This document shows, piece by piece, positions 55,332 through 63,958 of a stretch of 64,000 nucleotides of DNA. Origin of the DNA: Motiliproteus sp036961355 (GTDB lineage: Bacteria > Pseudomonadota > Gammaproteobacteria > Pseudomonadales > Balneatricaceae). The stretch covers positions 10,597 to 74,596 of the forward strand of contig JBALVL010000022.1 of the NCBI GenBank assembly GCA_036961355.1. Direction: 5' to 3'. Each line of letters begins with the position of its first letter. Position 1 is the stretch's first letter. Under the pieces are notes generated by a model, which worked only from the letters and a program-made list of their open reading frames with translations, made no database searches and was not told the origin of the DNA. A program made the position numbers and the translations under genes.

Positions 55332-56150
55332 ATGCCTGCACCCGACGTACTAATCACCCCGTCAGCATTGCAGCCGCTGTTAAATACGCCCCAACTGCTG
55401 CTGATCGATCTGTCCAGCGAAGAGAATTACCAAAATGGTCATATCGCTGGAGCGATTCGCGTGGATCCAGCCCGGTTGTTGCGTGGTTCTGGAACGGTCC
55501 CAAATAAACTGCCGACAGCCGATCAGCTCAGCGCGCTGATGTCAGAAATTGGCCTCACACCAGAGCACCACGTCGTCGCCTATGACGATCAGATGGGAGC
55601 ACTGGCCGGACGTTTCATCTGGACGCTGGATGTTATTGGCCACCACACCAACTCGGTGCTAGACGGTCAATTGGGCGCCTGGATCAATCAGGGTTATGAC
55701 TTGCAGATCCAGCCGTGCCAAGCCCGGCCCAGTCGGTTTGAAGCAACCATCGATAACTCACTTATCGCTGACAAAGCGTACCTGCTGGCACACTTGGGCG
55801 ACCCGTCGATGGTGATCTGGGATGCCCGTACTGCCGGAGAATACAGCGGAGAGAAGGTAACTAATGCACTAAAAGGCGGCCATATCCCCGGTGCCAAACA
55901 CTTTGAATGGACCCAAAGCCTGAGCGGACCGCATGACTGGCGAATACAGAATCCTGAAGCGCTAAAGCGACACTTGGCATCGCTGGGAATCAGTCCCGAT
56001 AAAGAGGTTATCACCCATTGCCAGACACATCGCCGTTCAGGGTTGACCTACCTGGTAGCAAAAGCTCTCGGTTATCCCCGCATCCGTTGTTATGATGGCT
56101 CCTGGTTTGAGTGGGGTAATGACCCCGACACCCCGGTTGAAACCGGATAA
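55332..56150 (+). CDS. Thiosulfate/3-mercaptopyruvate sulfurtransferase, RhdA-like
   Basis: A 272-residue two-domain rhodanese. The inactive N-terminal domain (1-130) has LIDLSSEENYQNGHIAGAI, and the catalytic domain has VIWDARTAGEYSGE and GGHIPGAKHFEW. The active-site loop is HCQTHRRSG, with Cys about 230, resembling CQTHHRSG of Azotobacter RhdA more than the CGSGVTA of mercaptopyruvate sulfurtransferases. It probably transfers sulfane sulfur and lies 54 bases before psd, as in pseudomonads. Confidence 0.88.
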   Translation: MPAPDVLITPSALQPLLNTPQLLLIDLSSEENYQNGHIAGAIRVDPARLLRGSGTVPNKLPTADQLSALMSEIGLTPEHHVVAYDDQMGALAGRFIWTLDVIGHHTNSVLDGQLGAWINQGYDLQIQPCQARPSRFEATIDNSLIADKAYLLAHLGDPSMVIWDARTAGEYSGEKVTNALKGGHIPGAKHFEWTQSLSGPHDWRIQNPEALKRHLASLGISPDKEVITHCQTHRRSGLTYLVAKALGYPRIRCYDGSWFEWGNDPDTPVETG

Positions 56151-56204
56151 AAATCAGCGACCTGCCACAAACCGGTCAACCCTAAACTGACACGAGTACC
56201 GACA

Positions 56205-57086
56205 TTGAACTTTTCCCGCCTTTTTGCACTGCTGCAATACTTAATTCCGCAGCACCTGCTCTCCCGTCTGGTCGGACGTCTGGCCGATAGCCGGCTGGGC
56301 CTGATCAAAAATAGTTTTATCCGCCTGTTCAATTACAGCTACAACATCAACATGAGCGAGGCGGTGGAAGAGAAGCCAACAGCTTACCCAAGCTTCAACG
56401 CCTTCTTTACTCGCGCATTAAAAGCGGACGCACGGCCGATCGAGCCGGACCCGTCGCTGCTGGTATGCCCCGCTGATGGCACCATCAACCAGCTTGGTAA
56501 GATCGACTACGGCCGTATTTTTCAAGCCAAAGGCCACAGTTACAGCCTGACTTCGCTGCTGGGGGGCAACCAGGATCGTGCCCGCCCGTTCCTCAATGGT
56601 CAGTTTGCCACGGTCTATCTGTCACCCAAGGACTATCACCGCGTCCACATGCCGATTGATGGCCGTTTGCTGGAGACCATATACGTCCCCGGCGACCTGT
56701 TCTCGGTCAACAACGCCACCGTATCTGAAGTCCCCAACCTGTTCGCCCGAAACGAGCGGCTGGTCGCAATTTTCGAAACCGCCGCCGGACCGATGGCAAT
56801 GGTTCTGGTCGGCGCAATGATCGTCGCCGGTATCGAGACTGTCTGGTCCGGACAAGTCGCACCTAAGCGACGCACCATCGAAAGCCGCCGCTACGACAGC
56901 CACACCCCAGCACCGATCGTACTGGCTAAGGGCGAAGAGATGGGCCGGTTTAAGCTCGGATCAACCGTCATCGTATTGTTTGGTGAACATCAGATTGATT
57001 GGCTCAAGCAGTACCATAGCGGCAATAACACCCGATTAGGCCAACCGCTAGCACAGCTTCATACAACGGCAGAGTCCGAAGGCTGA
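56205..57086 (+). CDS. psd: Phosphatidylserine decarboxylase proenzyme
   Basis: A 293-residue membrane-associated enzyme making phosphatidylethanolamine. The self-cleavage site LGST is at residues 251-254, where the Ser becomes the pyruvoyl group of the alpha chain. The catalytic Asp (CPADGT, about 91) and His (YHRVHMP, about 148) are present. The start is TTG at 56205; homology (MNFSRLFALLQYLIPQHLLSRL) supports it and no in-frame ATG lies nearby upstream. Located 54 bases after the rhodanese gene. Confidence 0.94.
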   Translation: MNFSRLFALLQYLIPQHLLSRLVGRLADSRLGLIKNSFIRLFNYSYNINMSEAVEEKPTAYPSFNAFFTRALKADARPIEPDPSLLVCPADGTINQLGKIDYGRIFQAKGHSYSLTSLLGGNQDRARPFLNGQFATVYLSPKDYHRVHMPIDGRLLETIYVPGDLFSVNNATVSEVPNLFARNERLVAIFETAAGPMAMVLVGAMIVAGIETVWSGQVAPKRRTIESRRYDSHTPAPIVLAKGEEMGRFKLGSTVIVLFGEHQIDWLKQYHSGNNTRLGQPLAQLHTTAESEG

Positions 57087-57309
57087 GCGATCCCAGCATT
57101 TACACTGCCAACTAAGCCCGAGCATCACAGAACCCGGCCGGAATGACATCGACCACGTTAACCATACCGACCGGGATTGGCTAACTTGATTAACCGGCCG
57201 GCGCCCCCATAATCCTGCTAGCCCTTTGGCGGTTTAGATCTACAGCGGTAATGATGCCTTATCAGCCTGCATCCCCCTTTTCCAACCCAGACACTTAATA
57301 GGTAGCGAT

Positions 57310-58350
57310 ATGACCCACTCCGGCTGGAGCGATTTTCTGACCCAACAAGGACTTAACCTTGATGCCGATGCCCAGCAGCTGAGCCATCAGCCTGCGACGT
57401 TACTGATGCCACTAACCGATCAAGCGATCATCAGTTTGGAAGGCCCTGATAGCGAGAAATTCTTGCAAGGACAACTTAGCTGCGATGTCGACCAACTCAG
57501 CCCACAGTTAAGCTTGCTGGGAGCCAACTGCACCCCCAAGGGGATGGTGATCGGCGCTTTCCGGCTATTGCAGCGTGAGCCAGGATCAATATTGCTGCGC
57601 CTGCCTCAGAGCGTTGCAGATGCCGCCATCGCCAATCTGAAGAAATACAGCGTATTCTCTAAAACCGAAATCAACCGGGTCGATCAACAGTGGGTTGGTC
57701 TGGGGTTAATTGGGGCAGAGGCGCTGTTGGATAAACTGCAAATCACAGCCCCTAGTCAACTGAATCAACAGGTCCACACGGCGCAGTTAATCGTGGTTCG
57801 GGTCGCAGGCGATCAGCCTCGTTTCGAAATATGGTGTCCAATCGACCAAGCTCAGGGCATTTGGCAACAGTTGGCAGAAAGCTGCACGCTGGCCAGTAGC
57901 AAGCAATGGCAAGCAGCCGAAATCGACGCCGGGTTGGTACAGCTCGATCCCGCCAGCGTCGACAGCTATATTCCGCAGATGCTCAACCTGCAAGCAGTCG
58001 ACGGTATCAGTTTCAACAAAGGCTGCTACACCGGTCAAGAGGTCGTTGCCCGACTGCAGTTTCGCGGCAAGCTGAAAAAGCTGATGTACAGCGCCTCCGT
58101 GAGCCGTGAGGACGCCCAAAGCCAGCCTCCTGTCCCCGGCAGCACACTGTTCAACAGTGCCGGCCGCTCGATCGGCAAGGTGCTCAGTTGCGTGCCCCAG
58201 CAGAAAACGATACTGCTGCAAGCGGTTATCAACAAAACCGCCGCTGATGATGGCCAGCTACACCTGCACAGCGCCGAAGGTGCAGCGGTAACGATCCACC
58301 CTCTGCCCTACCCGATCGATCCAGAACTGTTCCAGCGACCGGAACGTTAG
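57310..58350 (+). CDS. ygfZ: tRNA-modifying / Fe-S repair folate-binding protein YgfZ
   Basis: A 346-residue member of the GcvT-like folate-binding family. The signature KGCYTGQEVVARLQFRG is present (about 237-253), with the essential Cys. E. coli YgfZ supports Fe-S enzymes such as MiaB. The N-terminus contains LMPLTDQAIISLEGPDSEKFLQGQLSCD. The 223-base gap after psd carries no visible gene. Confidence 0.92.
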   Translation: MTHSGWSDFLTQQGLNLDADAQQLSHQPATLLMPLTDQAIISLEGPDSEKFLQGQLSCDVDQLSPQLSLLGANCTPKGMVIGAFRLLQREPGSILLRLPQSVADAAIANLKKYSVFSKTEINRVDQQWVGLGLIGAEALLDKLQITAPSQLNQQVHTAQLIVVRVAGDQPRFEIWCPIDQAQGIWQQLAESCTLASSKQWQAAEIDAGLVQLDPASVDSYIPQMLNLQAVDGISFNKGCYTGQEVVARLQFRGKLKKLMYSASVSREDAQSQPPVPGSTLFNSAGRSIGKVLSCVPQQKTILLQAVINKTAADDGQLHLHSAEGAAVTIHPLPYPIDPELFQRPER

Positions 58351-58408
58351 TAGGGCACAGGCTAAGCTTGTCAGCGCCAGCTAACGACGCAGCCGCTGAG
58401 CCTAGCGA

Positions 58409-58918
58409 TTAATACTGCCGGTAAACGCTGACTTTATCCTCTCCCGACACAGCATAGACTTTGAAAGGATCCTTGCGGGCTCCCTCCCCATCCATACCGG
58501 GCCCACCCGAGGGCATGCCCGGTACGGTCAGCAGTCGAATGTCCGAGTCTGAGGCCAGTAGCGATTTAATGTCCTGCGCCGGCACATGACCCTCAATCAC
58601 CTTGCCATCGATCACAGCGGTATGACAGGAAGCTCCCTGCTCCGGAACACCGTACTTTTTCTTGTACGGTGATACATCATCGACCGTCACATCGTTGACG
58701 ACAAAATTGTGCTGCCGCAGGTGGTCGATCCAGCCCTTACAGCAACCGCAGGATTCGCTGCGGTAGACTGTAATATCATGGGAGCTGTCGGTTTTATTCT
58801 GTAGCCATTTAGGGTCAGCAGCGGTTGCTGGTATGGATACGGCCACCAGTAAACTCAATAGCAACAGGGGTAGAAACTTACTGCTTTGAACGGAATTCAT
58901 AAGAAGGGATTGACTCAT
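58409..58918 (-). CDS. DUF411 family metal-binding protein
   Basis: 169 residues with an N-terminal signal segment (FLPLLLLSLLVAVSIPATA) and the DUF411 core: ITVYRSESCGCCKGWIDHL, GVPEQGASCHTAVIDG and VEGHVP-like VIEGHVPAQDIKSLL, then LTVPGMPSGGPGM. The CGCC motif and later Cys-His make a metal site. DUF411 proteins are usually encoded near copper-handling genes. The upstream Cys/His-rich gene on the same strand is 115 bases away and fits that setting. Confidence 0.87.
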   Translation of the reverse strand: MSQSLLMNSVQSSKFLPLLLLSLLVAVSIPATAADPKWLQNKTDSSHDITVYRSESCGCCKGWIDHLRQHNFVVNDVTVDDVSPYKKKYGVPEQGASCHTAVIDGKVIEGHVPAQDIKSLLASDSDIRLLTVPGMPSGGPGMDGEGARKDPFKVYAVSGEDKVSVYRQY

Positions 58919-59033
58919 GGAAGTGTCTCTTGAAATGTCATTAATCTGCGTTGATTTTAACTACGAACGGTTGCCGCCGGGCTCAACTTAGCGCCATTAA
59001 CATCGGCGCCATTGATATCGACGATGGACAAAC

Positions 59034-59591
59034 TCATAGCCGCAAGACACACAAACGATAGAACAACGGGGGGAAGACAAACTCGGCCGATATCAACGGC
59101 ACAGCGGCACAATTTTGGCTGCTACTCGGTAGCGCGGGAGTGACTTGAGTCACGGGCAGTAACGCGTTATCGAAGGAGTTAGATACCCGCGGCAGTTTAA
59201 AGCGTCGTTCCGCCAGTGCCGAGGCTACATTCGGCTGCTGCATCGACGGACAACCTATGGTTGCACCACAAGGACTGCCGGAGCTATAAAGCGTGCCACA
59301 AGAGCCACAAGAACAGCCCTTCGTCAGCTCAAATAGGTCGCTACAGTGCCGGGCACTGTCACTTGATGCGACTGAACCATGCTCAGAACGGTCTGGCGCA
59401 ACAACCTCTTGAGCGTCGACCGGATGATGGGCTGCCGTGGTGGCGGTGATGCAATGCGTGTTAGCCAGCAGCAACGATGGCATCAACGTCAACATCAGGG
59501 CCACTAACAATGCCGGTACCCAAACCCAACGATTGAGGCAAGCGATCGGTTTAAATGGTGACTGGCAACGAAAAATCAACAGGCTATCCAT
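59034..59591 (-). CDS. Cys/His-rich secreted or membrane-anchored protein, possibly metal-related
   Basis: 185 residues with one hydrophobic segment (about 24-43, VPALLVALMLTLMPSLLLA) and an exported body with eight Cys (four in KGCSCGSCGTLYSSGSPCG) and several His (HCITATTAAHHP). I do not recognise a family with certainty. The layout recalls short DUF2946/CopL-type proteins found with copper genes. The start ATG lacks a good ribosome site. It lies upstream of the DUF411 gene on the same strand and downstream of an inverted repeat at 59609-59637 that might be an operator. Confidence 0.55.
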   Translation of the reverse strand: MDSLLIFRCQSPFKPIACLNRWVWVPALLVALMLTLMPSLLLANTHCITATTAAHHPVDAQEVVAPDRSEHGSVASSDSARHCSDLFELTKGCSCGSCGTLYSSGSPCGATIGCPSMQQPNVASALAERRFKLPRVSNSFDNALLPVTQVTPALPSSSQNCAAVPLISAEFVFPPLFYRLCVLRL

Positions 59592-59608
59592 CAGGTACGG
59601 AAACTACG

Positions 59609-59637
59609 ATCACCTTTCGACTCAGGTAAGAGGTGAT
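59609..59637 (-). promoter_or_regulatory. Candidate operator upstream of the Cys/His-rich gene
   Basis: Inverted repeat with 7-base arms ATCACCT (59609-59615) and AGGTGAT (59631-59637), 18 bases upstream of the ATG at 59591. The spacing and position would suit a regulator site, but no regulator gene is nearby. The rest of the 307-base gap up to 59898 shows nothing clear. Confidence 0.3.
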
Positions 59638-59898
59638 AGTTTCAACGATAATATCAAATCGTCAGGGCGGTCGCTGAGTGCAAAGCGACAGTATATCAAC
59701 ACCACAACACCACCCCGACCCTATCACGACAACAGGCTTGAGCTAATTGGTTAGCCAAGAGTACTGCATCGTTCAAGATTAACCTACAATAGCGCCCCTG
59801 CTGATTGGAAGCGGCTTGACGATAGCCTTCGTCGCTCAATCAACCCCATCAAGCATTATCGAATTCTCACAAAAAAGCGCAGATATCACGAGGCAACC

Positions 59899-60264
59899 AT
59901 GTCCAAAAAAGTTTACTGCATCGCTCAGTTCCTCCCCAAGCCTGGCAAGGAGGCAGAACTGTTCGAAGTACTGCAAGCCCTGGAGCCTAATAGCCAGCGC
60001 GAAGATGGCTGCATTCAATACACTGTCACCCGCCATATCGCCAGCCCGTTTGCCGAGGGCGAAAGCTACCCGATCGCTTTCAATGAGACCTGGCAAGACA
60101 ACGCCGCCTTCGAAGCCCACTGCCAGCGCCAACAGATTCAGCACTTCTTTGAGACCCAGTGTACAGCCGAAGACGGCCTGGTCGATAAATGGAATGTCTG
60201 TGTTTACAGCGATGAGTCGAAGAATTTCGATGCCCCGCTGGTTCAGTCCGATTCAAAAAGCTGA
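59899..60264 (+). CDS. Antibiotic biosynthesis monooxygenase (ABM) domain protein
   Basis: A 121-residue dimeric alpha-beta barrel protein of the ABM/YgiN type. It has KVYCIAQFLPKPGKEAELFEVLQALEP at the N-terminus, the central IQYTVTRHI and FNETWQDNAAFEAHCQRQQIQHFF. Related proteins oxidise quinols or act on small electrophiles, so the substrate is unknown. A GAGGC site lies upstream, and yacL follows after 8 bases, indicating one transcript. Confidence 0.82.
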   Translation: MSKKVYCIAQFLPKPGKEAELFEVLQALEPNSQREDGCIQYTVTRHIASPFAEGESYPIAFNETWQDNAAFEAHCQRQQIQHFFETQCTAEDGLVDKWNVCVYSDESKNFDAPLVQSDSKS

Positions 60265-60272
60265 TCGCGACG

Positions 60273-60665
60273 ATGGATTACGACTTTGTCACCGACCCGA
60301 TCCAACAATATGTCGCACGCTGCTCGATGGAGCACTGCGCAATGGGCTATTGGCTAACCGCCGAGGTCGGCGCAAATGCAAAGCAGATCAGCACTCTGCT
60401 CAATGCCATCGAGCGCATCCAACAGCGCCGTAGTTGGGAGTTTGAGCTCGATGGCAGTGAGTACTCGCTACAGCTATCACCCGAGCAAGCACTGGTCAGG
60501 GCTAACGCGTTATGCGGCGTCAACGACCCTGACCATGATGAGCACGAGCCATTCGGTGGTGAGATGGACTATTTCGATGCTGAGTCGAGCGCCCATTGCG
60601 GCCTCGATGATTTCAAGGCATTGCTGATCGATTGGCAGCGCTTCGTCGGTTGCTCACCACCTTGA
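60273..60665 (+). CDS. yacL: UPF0231 family protein YacL
   Basis: 130 residues matching E. coli YacL (120) across its length: MDYDFVTDPIQQYVARCSMEH, GYWLTAEVG, SWEFELDGSEYSLQLSPEQALVRANAL, MDYFDAESSAHCGLDDFKALL. Function unknown. It is encoded 8 bases after the ABM gene, an uncommon neighbour for yacL. The central acidic segment DPDHDEHEP is a small insertion. Confidence 0.85.
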   Translation: MDYDFVTDPIQQYVARCSMEHCAMGYWLTAEVGANAKQISTLLNAIERIQQRRSWEFELDGSEYSLQLSPEQALVRANALCGVNDPDHDEHEPFGGEMDYFDAESSAHCGLDDFKALLIDWQRFVGCSPP

Positions 60666-60690
60666 GTTCCCTTACCGATATTCATACCGG

Positions 60691-60750
60691 CACTCTTACC
60701 TACACTCTTACCTACACTCTTACCTACACTCTTACCTACACTCTTGCCAA
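60691..60750 (+). repeat. 12-bp tandem repeat, five copies
   Basis: Four identical copies of CACTCTTACCTA (60691-60738) and a fifth altered copy CACTCTTGCCAA (60739-60750), in the gap between yacL and the TSUP gene. The unit length is a multiple of three but the array is not in a gene. It may vary in copy number between strains. Confidence 0.9.
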
Positions 60751-60777
60751 CACCCGCACACCACCCCCGGAATCACG

Positions 60778-61491
60778 ATGCTGCTAGCCCTCGCCTGTTT
60801 CATTATCGCCATCGGTTCGATGGCACAAACGGCTATCGGCTTCGGACTGGGGTTGATCGCGGTACCGTTTCTGGTGCTGATCGATCCGCAGATGGTACCG
60901 GCACCGATCATCATGATCGCCTTTGTACAGCTACTGATCTCAGCCTGGGTTCACCGACAGTCTATCCAGTGGCCGGCATTGTGGGTAGCGACTATCAGCC
61001 GCATACCCGGTACCGCGTTAGCGGTCTGGCTGATGTCAGTCACCGGCATCGAAGGAATCAAGATTTTTATCGGCAGTGCAGTGTTGATTACCGTTGCATT
61101 GAGTCTGTTTAAAATCAGCGCCGAGCCCAACAACCGAAACCATATCATTGCGGGGTTTTTCTCAGGATTCAGCGGCACCGCCACCAGTATCGGCGGACCG
61201 CCAATGGCGTTACTCTATCAAAACCAACCGGCCGACTTAGTCCGCGCCAACCTGTCGGCCTACTTCTCCATCGGCAGTCTTATCTCTTTAGCGGGCATGG
61301 CCGCCGGTGGTTTTGTCACCGTTCAGAGCGGGATCTATTTCGCGTACTTTCTGCCGGCAGCGCTGATCGGCGTCTGGCTGGGGTTGAAGTTACGCCATCA
61401 CCTAAAACCCACCTTCATGCGACCGGCAATACTGATTCTGTGCTCCGTCAGTGCATCCGCACTGCTGATCCAGACTCTGTGGCTGGCTTGA
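60778..61491 (+). CDS. TSUP (TauE/SafE) family transporter
   Basis: A 237-residue protein with about eight membrane segments. It has the N-terminal AIGFGLGLIAVP and the repeat-half motif FFSGFSGTATSIGGPPMALLY. TSUP proteins move sulfite, sulfoacetate or other small organic anions, usually out of the cell. The substrate here cannot be assigned. It starts 27 bases after the tandem repeat array. Confidence 0.88.
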   Translation: MLLALACFIIAIGSMAQTAIGFGLGLIAVPFLVLIDPQMVPAPIIMIAFVQLLISAWVHRQSIQWPALWVATISRIPGTALAVWLMSVTGIEGIKIFIGSAVLITVALSLFKISAEPNNRNHIIAGFFSGFSGTATSIGGPPMALLYQNQPADLVRANLSAYFSIGSLISLAGMAAGGFVTVQSGIYFAYFLPAALIGVWLGLKLRHHLKPTFMRPAILILCSVSASALLIQTLWLA

Positions 61492-61555
61492 TTTACCCGC
61501 ATAGTCGGGGAACCGACCGGCCAGTATGCGACCCATAAATAAAAAACGTGCCGCC

Positions 61556-61963
61556 TTATCGCTGTTTCGGAATGGAATAGGTCGCCACCGCATGGGCAAC
61601 CGGCTCTTCATCTCCCTCAGAATATAGCGAGACCTCTCCGACCACCAAACTTTTGCCTGTTTTCAGCAGACGACAGATAGCAATCACGTCACGCTCAGCG
61701 GATGGCTTTCTTAAGAAATTTATATTCAAACTCGTGGTCACCGCCAGTGCTACCAGCCCTATCTCGGCCAAAATTGCGACATAGACAGCCACGTCGGCAA
61801 GCTCCATCAGCACCGGTCCGGAGACAGTTCCACCCGGCCGTAATTGTGCCGGACCAATGCGCTGCCTAACGGTACAACTGAGTTCACTAACAGCATCAAT
61901 GGTGGCGCTGGACTGCGGAAACTCACGCAGCAAAAACTGATCTAACTGTTGTTTCGTCACCAT
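61556..61963 (-). CDS. PaaI/YdiI-type hotdog thioesterase
   Basis: A 135-residue hotdog protein: RPGGTVSGPVLMELADVAVYVAILAEIG (with the helix residues of the catalytic region), AVTTSLNINFLRKPSAERDVIAICRLLKTGKSLVVGEV and EPVAHAVATYSIP. The pattern fits acyl-CoA thioesterases of the PaaI group. The usual catalytic Asp/Glu is in MELADVA. Convergent with the TSUP gene; substrate unknown. Confidence 0.82.
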   Translation of the reverse strand: MVTKQQLDQFLLREFPQSSATIDAVSELSCTVRQRIGPAQLRPGGTVSGPVLMELADVAVYVAILAEIGLVALAVTTSLNINFLRKPSAERDVIAICRLLKTGKSLVVGEVSLYSEGDEEPVAHAVATYSIPKQR

Positions 61964-62045
61964 AAGAAAAGGTCTTTATAGAATATAATAGGACGGCAGA
62001 GAGTTCATTATCACTACCGCTGGAAAAGTTTGGACACGCTTGTCA

Positions 62046-62531
62046 CTAACGCAGCGCTAGGCCACAGCCGGACATCTCTCGTCCATCCAAAAGCAGCATT
62101 ACCTGGGTGCTGAATTCGATATCTGCCATGCTATCTCGGCAAGTGCGATCCACCAAACGAATGGTTAAGCGGTGTTGCCCTTGCTGTAATCGATAGTGAC
62201 GATTACCGGTGCTTGGATCCGTTTGTGGTGCTGCGGCACTAAACCGATATTGCTGGGTGCCATAGTCGGTTTGCAACAAGATGCCATCGGCATCACTGAT
62301 TTCGAGCAGCCAGGCCGGCTCATTGCCAACCGCCCTGAAATCAACACCTCGCTGCTTTGCCGCCTGCCAGACTGACTCGATGCTTTGGTTCTCGGCCGTT
62401 TCACGACTACCGGTTGCTTCAGTGACAACTGCACGATCCGCAGTCGCTGTTGACGGCGGTACCGAGCACCCGGCCAGCGCGAACACAACAACCAACAAGC
62501 CACTCGACAATAACGCGCCCCGTCTCATCAT
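62046..62531 (-). CDS. Lipoprotein, COG3650-like
   Basis: About 161 residues from the ATG at 62531 (GGGTGG upstream). It begins with a lipoprotein signal ending in the lipobox LAGC. Residues about 60-160 carry FRAVGNEPAWLLEI, CRDSMADIEF and MSGCGLALR, a pattern resembling the COG3650 outer-membrane or periplasmic family and lysozyme-inhibitor-like folds (NEPFW, C-sD-M-sd, G-CG). Function is not established. Confidence 0.72.
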   Translation of the reverse strand: MMRRGALLSSGLLVVVFALAGCSVPPSTATADRAVVTEATGSRETAENQSIESVWQAAKQRGVDFRAVGNEPAWLLEISDADGILLQTDYGTQQYRFSAAAPQTDPSTGNRHYRLQQGQHRLTIRLVDRTCRDSMADIEFSTQVMLLLDGREMSGCGLALR

Positions 62532-62609
62532 ATCGATCCACCCTGATCGCTGTTTCGCTGGCACTGATACCTGTGCTTAAACCCACACACTTCCAGCTCA
62601 ACTTTCACT

Positions 62610-62783
62610 TCAACCCTCACCCGGTTTAGCCAAAGTCACGACCAGCTCTTTAGCATCACCGGCAAACCATTTCTGCACATAGAGCGAACCCACAATAGGT
62701 GCCCGCCCCTCTTCCACAACTTCTTTATAACGAACACTGTGCTTGACCGTTTTCTCCAGCTCAAAAGTAATTTTAACCGGCAT
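62610..62783 (-). CDS. Conserved small hypothetical protein (57 aa)
   Basis: 57 residues from the ATG at 62783 (MPVKITFELEKTVKHSVRYKE), with AGAGGG upstream. The in-frame ATG at 62807 is less likely. It is predicted to be a small beta-rich protein (VRYKEVVEEGRAPIVGSLYVQKWF). Similar small proteins exist in pseudomonads and other bacteria with no known role. It lies 68 bases downstream of pfkA on the same strand. Confidence 0.7.
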   Translation of the reverse strand: MPVKITFELEKTVKHSVRYKEVVEEGRAPIVGSLYVQKWFAGDAKELVVTLAKPGEG

Positions 62784-62851
62784 TGCTGAACCCTCTGTGA
62801 TGATCAATAGAAACGCGGCATATTATCAGAAGTGCTGAAAGCGTGGGCTTA

Positions 62852-63850
62852 TTAACCGCGAAGCTGGCGCGCCAAATCGAGCATCCGCTGGCTATCAAAA
62901 TGACGCGGCTGCAATGTTTGCTGTAACGGTACCGCCACAATCTCATCTCGCTGTACCGACAGCATCACATCCGATATCCCCGCCTGCAGATGGGTGATGG
63001 TCATCGCACCAAGGCAAGCGGCAAGCACCCGGTCGTGACCTGTGGGGGCACCGCCACGCTGCGTATGCCCTAAAATACAGACGCGTGGCTGATAACCATC
63101 TTGATTGAGTTGATCGGCCAACGCTTGGGTGCGGCCCGGTTCACCCTCTGCCACGACGATAATGCTACTCAAGCGACCTTTGACTCGACTTTGATCAAGA
63201 CTGCTGCAGATCCGGGGGTAATCGATCGGCTGGTCCGGAATTAAGATCAGTTCAGCCCCGGCGGCAATACCCACCTCTGCCGCGATAAAGCCTGAGTTGC
63301 GCCCCATCACTTCAACCAGAAACAACCGGTCATGGGAGTTAGCGGTATCGCGAATACGGTCGATCGCTTCCAGTGCGGTGTTCACCGCCGTATCAAAACC
63401 GATACAATCTTCCGTACCGCTGATATCGTTATCGATGGTCCCCGGCAACCCGATCACCGGAAAACCGGTTTCTTGTTGAAACAGGTGTGCACCGGTTAGC
63501 GAGCCATCGCCTCCGATAACCACCAGTGCATCAACCGCCCGTTCACGCAACTGTTGGGCAACCTGCTGCCGTACCTCAGGCAGGTGGAAGGCGGCGCAGC
63601 GGTCACTCTTCAGACAGGTACCTCCACGGTGCAAAATATTCGCCACCGAGGTCGAGTCCAGCGGTCGTATATCGCCATCAACCAAACCGCTATACCCCCG
63701 GTAAACCCCCAGCACCTCAATGCCCTCGGATGCGGCCGAACGTACAATCGCACGGATCGCAGCGTTCATCCCCGGCGCATCACCGCCACTGGTCAGAAGC
63801 GCAATACGGGTTAACGACCGGGTCGCTTGCAGTTGCGGCAATCGATACAT
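62852..63850 (-). CDS. pfkA: ATP-dependent 6-phosphofructokinase
   Basis: 332 residues from the ATG at 63850, with AAGGAGAG upstream. The ATP site is in IALLTSGGDAPGMNAAIRAIVR (about 28-49) and GGDGSLTGAHLF (residue pattern GGDGS, not the PPi-type GGDD). The substrate loop is LPGTIDNDISGTEDCIGFDTA with the catalytic Asp, and VEVMGRNSGFIAAEVGIAAGAE follows. It phosphorylates fructose-6-phosphate, the committed step of Embden-Meyerhof glycolysis. Many marine relatives lack PfkA and use Entner-Doudoroff, so its presence is informative. Confidence 0.94.
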   Translation of the reverse strand: MYRLPQLQATRSLTRIALLTSGGDAPGMNAAIRAIVRSAASEGIEVLGVYRGYSGLVDGDIRPLDSTSVANILHRGGTCLKSDRCAAFHLPEVRQQVAQQLRERAVDALVVIGGDGSLTGAHLFQQETGFPVIGLPGTIDNDISGTEDCIGFDTAVNTALEAIDRIRDTANSHDRLFLVEVMGRNSGFIAAEVGIAAGAELILIPDQPIDYPRICSSLDQSRVKGRLSSIIVVAEGEPGRTQALADQLNQDGYQPRVCILGHTQRGGAPTGHDRVLAACLGAMTITHLQAGISDVMLSVQRDEIVAVPLQQTLQPRHFDSQRMLDLARQLRG

Positions 63851-63958
63851 CCTGACTCTCCTTATATAGACTAAACCTGAGACTGCCAAAAGCATCCGGC
63901 AACAGCAACCACCTATGAGGCATTATTGATCTGCTGACATAATCCGTCCTGATTACCC

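Noticed and set aside
60691..60750. CRISPR-like array
   Set aside because: Units are 12 bases with no spacers; this is a simple tandem repeat.
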